In this document: positions 57,836-64,000 of the stretch, piece after piece
Numbering within the stretch: position 1 is the first letter of the stretch
How the letters are laid out: the number at the start of each line of letters is the position of its first letter
NCBI RefSeq assembly: GCF_024713975.1
Contig: NC_091102.1
Location: forward strand, 9,057,001 to 9,121,000
DNA length: 64,000 nt
Reading direction: 5' to 3'
DNA from: Paralichthys olivaceus
Lineage: Eukaryota; Chordata; Actinopteri; Pleuronectiformes; Paralichthyidae
Notes under the pieces: model-generated
What the model was told of the DNA's origin: nothing
The model's database searches: none
Seen by the model: only the letters and a program-made list of their open reading frames with translations
Position numbers and translations under genes: made by a program

Positions 57836-58100
57836 GGTATATATATGAAGCTAACATCAGGAACCAGTTAGCTTAGCTTAGCATAAAGGCTGGAAACAGG
57901 ATGGCAACTGGCTCTGAAGTAGCACCAGACTGTATAAAGATGGATGATATGACTGCTCCCCAAAAGTGAAGCCAAAGCGCCTCGATCGCCACCTGATGAT
58001 TGGCTGTCCTAAAAGTCATAAATGCTACATCCTCCATGTTAATGTACGGGACATGGATGTGCCAGATGGAAGCGTTCTCATCCGGAATATTTTAGTTTAT
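57836..58100 (+). repeat. Dispersed teleost repeat (TTAGCTTAGCTTAGCATAAAG family)
   Basis: Contains 'agcttagcataaaggctgg', 'aaacaggatggcaactgg', 'agactgtataaagatggatg' and 'ctcgatcgccacctgatg', a well-known order of phrases in fish genomes. The second half matches 40,388-40,640. Confidence 0.6.
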
Positions 58101-58119
58101 ATATTTCATCTTATATATA

Positions 58120-58256
58120 CACTTACATTCACACCTACGAGCAATTTAAAGTTGCCTAAGGTGCATGTGGACTGTGGGAGGAAGATAAAGTACCGGGAGA
58201 AAACTGACACTGACACGGAGACAAACTGCAAACTCAACGAAGAAAGGCCCTGTCTG
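58120..58256 (+). repeat. Dispersed teleost repeat fragment (5.0 kb family)
   Basis: Contains 'attcacacctacgagcaatt', 'gtggactgtgggaggaag' and 'gagacaaactgcaaactc', the middle of the family seen at 5,021. Confidence 0.6.
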
Positions 58257-58270
58257 CCCTCATGGGGAGA

Positions 58271-58277
<7 letters not shown>

Positions 58278-58310
<33 letters not shown>
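58278..58310. repeat. GT microsatellite
   Basis: About 16 uninterrupted GT units directly after a dispersed repeat fragment. Confidence 0.95.
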
Positions 58311-58312
<2 letters not shown>

Positions 58313-60089
58313 GCCAGTTATAAAACATCAGTTTGACTTGGTTCGAAGTGTAATAAGTTCTCTTTTTACGTAAGATTAATTGAAAGGCAATCCAGAAACC
58401 CAGTGAGGAGATGATGGTAGAATATTGTCAGAGCTTGGAGGAATCTGCAATGCATTAAGAGGCTCGCTTGGAGCAGCAGATGAAAGGCTCTGCCCTTATA
58501 TTAAAAGACCTGCTGGGGAGGTGAAGGATTCTCCTCAGGAGAAATCAGAAACACTCTTTTCCCACTGGCGCACTGACAGTAACTCACCGGGCTGTCAATC
58601 CATTTTAATCAAATTACTGTGATGTTTCAAATGGTCTATTTTAAAGTTGGAATGACATAAGTCTGAGAGATCGCTCGCTTCACGTTATGAAAGCTGTTTC
58701 CAATCACATGTGCACAATATTTCATTGTATTTGGAGCTTCACTTTAAAGGACTGTAAATATGACAGAAGATGAGCAGGGAGCGCTCTGGCAGCATCGTAC
58801 AGTCACAGATGTGAGAAGGAGAGAGGAGACTGGAGCCGTAAATTATTTCTGAATTGGGGAAAGGGAGGAAAATGTTTGTTTGCTTTAGCGCAGATGGATC
58901 TTACTGGAACATCAGGTTGGGGTGAGGGTTTTTCTGATTTCTCTTGAGGTGCTTTGCCTGAGCCAAATGACAGCTAATGTTGGAGGAGATCGTCTCTCGA
59001 GTCGAGTAAATAACCTTCAAATAATTAAAAACCTCAAAATATGTTGAGTGGTGATCATTATAAAGGGTCAGGGGGTGAAGTGAGCACACAGGATGCTCTC
59101 CAGGATTCTGTCAGAAGTCATGGAAAGCAGATTGTCCTGGATAAATAGGCGATAGTGTCATTTATCCTGAAGGTGGGACTAACCATCAAAGCTTGGAAAG
59201 AAGAGAGATCATCCCCGATTTAACCGCGCTCTGTTAAACCTTTCTAACATGCACGCCATATGTTTTACTCGTCTTGAGCTTCATAAACATGTTACTGGCT
59301 GCGCGGGCACAGTAGCCCCTCCTGACACTGAATCACAGCGTTCCCTCCGCTCACCTAAATCTTCGCTGCACTCAGCACCTCAACATGAACGGAACCTGTT
59401 TATGTGGCAACGGGGTCAGAAAAGCAAACGTGCAACGGTGCATTTAGACAAGAGATTTACGAGCAGGGTGTCGTGTGGGTCTCACAAGATATTTACACCT
59501 AATATCTGTTCATCTGGTGACGATACCCTTATTAGCCCTTCAATAACCTGTTTCTTTAATCGGAACGTGTGTCTGAAGATACACCGGTGTGACAGTGAGT
59601 TATTTTACCACAAGCTGCGCACCACCGACCTCACCCTCTGAGACAAACGAGATCAGGCTGTGCCTCCGAGCATGCTGGGGCACAGGAAACGGTCGGCCAT
59701 CACTGAGGCCATAAACTGAAGTTCTGGAGGTAGTAGACACTCCTCATTGTTCTCTGCACTCTTTTTGGAACTGCTTTCTAATGAGGCGTACTTTAACAGA
59801 CTTTATTAACGATCGATTTATTGTTATTATTGTTTTTATGCTTCATAGAACAGTAACAAGCCTTTAATAGGGGGCAGCTCTTGGGCAGACGTGGTGGTTT
59901 AGTAGAGAGAGAAGGTCCGGGATATTGTAAAGCAGGGTTATTAGAAAGTGAGTGAGCCATTAATAAATCATTATTCCACTAAAAAATCTCATTATTGATA
60001 GAAATAAAGAGTTAAAGATAAAGAATATTATCTAGGAGTATATAGCAAATATATTCTTTAGGACCTGCCAACTTAATTTACCTACTAAT

Positions 60090-60240
60090 TCCACAAACAT
60101 CTGTTTGTATGTGGAACGCCTGTCTCGCAAACCGTTCATTCAATTGGCCTCACACTCGGCATATGTATTGTTGGTGGCCCAGGGAAGTGCGGTGCCAAGT
60201 TTGGTGCCATTTGGTATCGTGATACATTCAATATTAAAAA
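60090..60240 (+). repeat. Dispersed teleost repeat fragment
   Basis: Contains 'ctgtctcgcaaaccgttc', 'ggcctcacactcggcatatg' and 'gtgccaagtttggtgcc', familiar phrases of a fish interspersed repeat. Boundaries approximate. Confidence 0.5.
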
Positions 60241-61065
60241 AATAAACAGTAATAATCTATCGACCAAGTTGAACATGTCTTCTCTTACGCTCTCAGATAG
60301 ACTACAGCAGCTATAACATCTGCCAAATCATTTAATGAAAAACATTGACTATGAAATCATCAATGCAGATTAACCAGGTAGGATGAACGCAGAGTTTTCT
60401 AAAGTCACTCTGCACCAAAGGCTGTCTATAAAAACCTCTGCACACATTCCAAACAGGCAGGTTTAGAACAGACACTGCACTAGCTCCTATAATACGTTTT
60501 ATTAAGGCATATGCAGTATTTAGCATGAATAAATTATTTAATAAAGCCTTTAGTCACATTTTTATAAGCTTTATTAGAAAATGTGATGGCTTAGCTGACT
60601 TTAAAAGTGTAATTTCTGACTGTGATGAAAAGCACTCAAGGACATCTCTGTATAGTGTGAGAAATGCATGAGTCATACTTACACAAAGCATGATTTCTGT
60701 CACATTAACATCCTGAACCATTATTCAAAGTTTTCTTTTCTTTTCCTTTCATGGCCAAAGTATCACGTCGGTTCCTAACATGGCTGGCATGTGCCGAGAG
60801 GACCTGACGAGACCGGGGGAGCGAGGGGCAGTTGACTTTCACCAGCCAAGGCCCTCTGTTTGACATCATGTTTTTTAATGAGAAGCAGCTGACTGCAACA
60901 TCAGCGTTCAGCTTCGTACCGGCATTAAAAAAAAACACATGAAAGTTCGAGCTTTAAACATGTCCAGATTCCTTTAGTGCGCCACGGGCAGAACTCACTG
61001 CTCGTCAGCATTACAATCAATGGTGCCTGTGATCATCAAGGGTGGAAATGAGCTCTTAGCCTTGG

Positions 61066-61066
<1 letters not shown>

Positions 61067-61102
<36 letters not shown>
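61067..61102. repeat. AC microsatellite
   Basis: About 18 uninterrupted AC units. Confidence 0.95.
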
Positions 61103-61106
<4 letters not shown>

Positions 61107-64000
61107 GATGAGAAACTGCATATTCATTAAGTAAACTTTGTGGTTTGTGAGCCAGTTGTTTGTTTTTTTATAATATTTTACATCAACATATTCGTCTAAA
61201 ATAAAAACAACTAAAAAATAATTTTATCCTTGTGCTAATTTATTTGTGCAATCAATAGCTGCTCCATGTTGTTCGGGGCCGTAGAAGCTTTTTGCCTCTG
61301 ACCAGTGATTGCTGATAGAAGCCGTTCTCTCCTGCAGAATAATCGATTTCATGCTCCTTCTTCAGCTCGGGCCTCGGTTTCATTTGCTCAAGACAACAAA
61401 TGGCTCTAACAGAAAATTTTGAAAGAACGCCGCAGTCGTTGATGTGATCTCACCTGATGCAAACAAACAGGTACATTTATGTTTTTTGGGGGGTTCAGAG
61501 CAGATGTTGACCCATAGCAGTCGTCCCATGTGGCAGAGAGACACGCTGCTTTCAGACACACACTGCAGTCAGGACTCTTTACTGAAATCTTCCCGAGAGG
61601 CTGTTATGCGAGAAGGCAAATGTCCGAGTCACTTGCTTTATACATTTTCCTTAACTGTCCCTGCCAGCTCCCTTGTAACACGAGGGCTTTCAACTCTTTT
61701 GTTAATTTTGCTTATTCTCCCACCAACTTTATCTTATTTATTATTTTTTGGTGCTATGTTCTTGATCGCTGCTCTTGCTTTGATCCAAAAATTCCTTGAT
61801 AGTATTCATTATTATCATTATTATTCTCATTATTTTTAGTTGTATAGGCTATTCTTTTTTGTGTATCATGAGGAATTGACACAATTCAGGATTCACAGCG
61901 GGAAAAAAAGGGCTGTTGTTTCCTGCCATGCCGAATTTTATCAGATGAAACTGAAATTCGAATGTGCTGGTAACAAAAAAACGCATATTCCGCAGTGTAA
62001 TTTATACGTCAAGTTCTGCCTCCTAGACCCAGGTGTCAAAACTCTGCTGAATGTTCTGGAAATGTTCCTGTTGACCTGGACTATCTCCTGCTGCGTTCTT
62101 CATATGTGAAAGACTAACTTTACGGACCCAATTTTCCATATTGGCTGTTGCCCAATGTGCTGCAATGAAAACAATGGAGGCAGAGCAGGTTATAAAACTC
62201 AAGAGTTGTTTCCGGGCTGATTTACTGATTATATGTTTACAGAACCAGGACACATTCTTCTCTGCTCTTTCTTCTGTCACCCGAAGAAGAAGAAGCAGAG
62301 GAAGTGTTTACACATCAAATTAAGCCTGTCATCATGTCGTCTTCTACTGTAACGTCTGCCCTGCATGGAGCCTGTATCATCTTTTTAACACCTTTGAATT
62401 ACCCAGCTCAGAGATAGAGATGCTGTTTGCTGTGTCTGACTCTGTGTCTGCCTCGAGGAGTCTCCTGTAGCGGCGGGCCGGCAGGAAGAGTTGGGGAGGC
62501 TCATGCTCTCCCCTGACAATATCTGTTTCAACATCCTCCGCATGGATTCCGTCTGAACTCAACCCCTGACCCTTCCCTTGTCCCCGAGCCTGGGCCCTGC
62601 CCTCACGCTGCAGTCCGTCCTCCTGGGTACACGCTGACCTGTGACCTCTGCCCTCGCCTCTGAGGCCCCCGGTTTGTGACCCCGCACACAGACTTCACAG
62701 GAGAGAAAGAACACAAGACGCAAAGTTGCCCCTCATCACTAGTCACGCCTGGGGGTGTATTGTGTCGTGGAAAGCTGACACCGGCCAATTTTAAAGTGTC
62801 CGCTATTGTAGTTTGAGTTATTACCTATGAATACGAACAAATACTTCCTGAATACCGGCTCCTGTAACAGCGGATTGACCTCGGTGATGATAACAAACCA
62901 AACTTCCTAACTTCATTAATTAGGAGCAGGTCAACATGTGTTTATTCTCAGGAAGGAGCATTAAGGGGATTAGCACTAATCAGACGGGATTATCAAACGC
63001 TATTACCCAGCGTGATGGTACTTTCCTGCCTGATCTCTTCACTTTGCTCGCCTGTGGAGGAGGATGTTTGTTTTAGAGAGAGGGATCGTGATAATGACTC
63101 CTCTGGTGACGCTGTCTTTGTAAACACAAACACACTGGACCTCTCGCTTACCTTTGACCCGAACTCGGAGGAAACAGGTCCGGTAAAGAAATTGTGTTTT
63201 AATGCAGGATGAAGGAAAGGTTAAGGAATTTCTTATTGGCGCTAAGATAATCACAGACTGAGCTTCCATGTTATTGAGCAAATTGGAATTCAGTTGCTCA
63301 GATGTAAATCATCTTTTTGTTCTCCTTGATTTTTTTGTGATGTACTTTACTGCGTTGAGAAGTATATATACATTGAAGCACTGTACTCATTGTAAATACA
63401 GATTTGAAAATATTTTATTTACATGAGTATTTCTGGGGAAGATATTTGTACTTATACATTCATGTGGCAGCTATAATCAACAGAAGCGTATTGCATTCAC
63501 TGTTTTTCTGAATTAATGAGTTTATTATGTCAGAATTATGAGAAAGGGTCAAATTAAAGAGAAAGCTTCCTCTACAAGCTCTAATTTAAGTTTACTGTTG
63601 GAAGAAACGCGTCCTGTCACCTCAACCAGCTGCATCAGCAAAATCTTTCTGCACTATTAGAACGTTTACTTTTGATACTTTGAAGGACATTTAGTTGGTT
63701 ATCCACTTTAGTTATTTTGCCTCCCACTATGTATTAGAAACACATCTCTCTGTTATGGAAACCAACATATCAGCCAAAGCTATCATCATGACATTGACGT
63801 TGCAGTGGAGCTATTGTAGTATTGTAATGTAGTTACCTGCAGCATTTTTTCAGAAACAAAATCCAGCTCAGCAGTGGATTTGCATCATACAACCACATTT
63901 TCATTTCATCAAAAAATATAAAGAAACATTTTTCAGGCAGCATCAATACATTTTCCAGTGGAGCCACGGAGGTGAAGAAAATTGCTGCTAGAAATGAAAG

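Larger units (their letters stand above)
37432..64000. other. Gene desert with repeats and possible conserved non-coding DNA
   Basis: No gene is supported across about 26 kb. Dispersed repeats occur near 39.3, 39.5, 40.4, 41.9, 42.6, 51.7, 57.9, 58.1 and 60.1 kb, and microsatellites near 57.0, 58.3 and 61.1 kb. Several repeat-free stretches with TAATTA- or TGTCAATC-type words (for example 38,280-38,740, 47,560-47,960 and 58,420-58,640) could be regulatory elements of a gene outside the window. That is only an impression from base composition. Two short open stretches, at 55,240-55,544 and 62,403-62,694, are discussed as findings. Confidence 0.5.

Noticed and set aside
59249..59641. Open frame of 130 codons on the plus strand
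   Set aside because: No family resemblance and no paralogous or splice support. Long for chance but not exceptional in a 26-kb desert.

Overview
The window looks like a piece of a ray-finned fish genome, most likely a percomorph teleost. The evidence is compact spliced genes with short GT-AG introns, a KLHL6 orthologue that can be read by eye across seven exons, and many dispersed repeats of types common in teleosts. I saw no bacterial-style operons, CRISPR arrays, rRNA or tRNA genes. All gene models come from reading splice sites and frames; nothing was aligned or searched.

Layout. 1-13,640: no convincing gene, only dispersed repeats and short microsatellites. 13,864-20,049 (minus): a ten-exon gene for a type I membrane protein of 1,132 residues with a signal peptide, eight one-exon V-type Ig domains, one membrane helix and a short tail. 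It belongs to the EWI subfamily (IGSF3 / CD101 / PTGFRN / IGSF8). 22,057-27,354 (plus): klhl6, seven exons, 608 residues, BTB-BACK-Kelch, head-to-head with the EWI gene across about 2 kb. 29,113-35,861 (plus): a nine-exon CD2/CD58-like receptor with a cysteine-free Ig V domain, a four-cysteine C2 domain, a membrane helix and a very long acidic tail of about 440 residues. 36,909-37,431: a recent duplicate of that gene's transmembrane-exon boundary, followed by a possible orphan terminal exon encoding a YEEI motif. From 37,432 to the end: a gene desert of about 26 kb with repeats, microsatellites and a few stretches that might be conserved non-coding DNA.

How the genes fit together. KLHL6 is a lymphoid CUL3 ubiquitin-ligase adaptor known for B-cell roles in mammals. 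EWI and CD2/CD58 family members are leukocyte surface proteins, and in human CD58, IGSF3, CD2, PTGFRN and CD101 lie together on 1p13. The window therefore reads as a small leukocyte-gene neighbourhood, with klhl6 inserted between the two Ig-superfamily genes relative to the human arrangement (human KLHL6 is on 3q27). The most unusual structure is the tail of the CD2-like gene. Its last exon seems to have begun as a duplicate of exon 7 that lost its acceptor and donor, gained a new acceptor 15 nt downstream and reads through to a new C-terminus.
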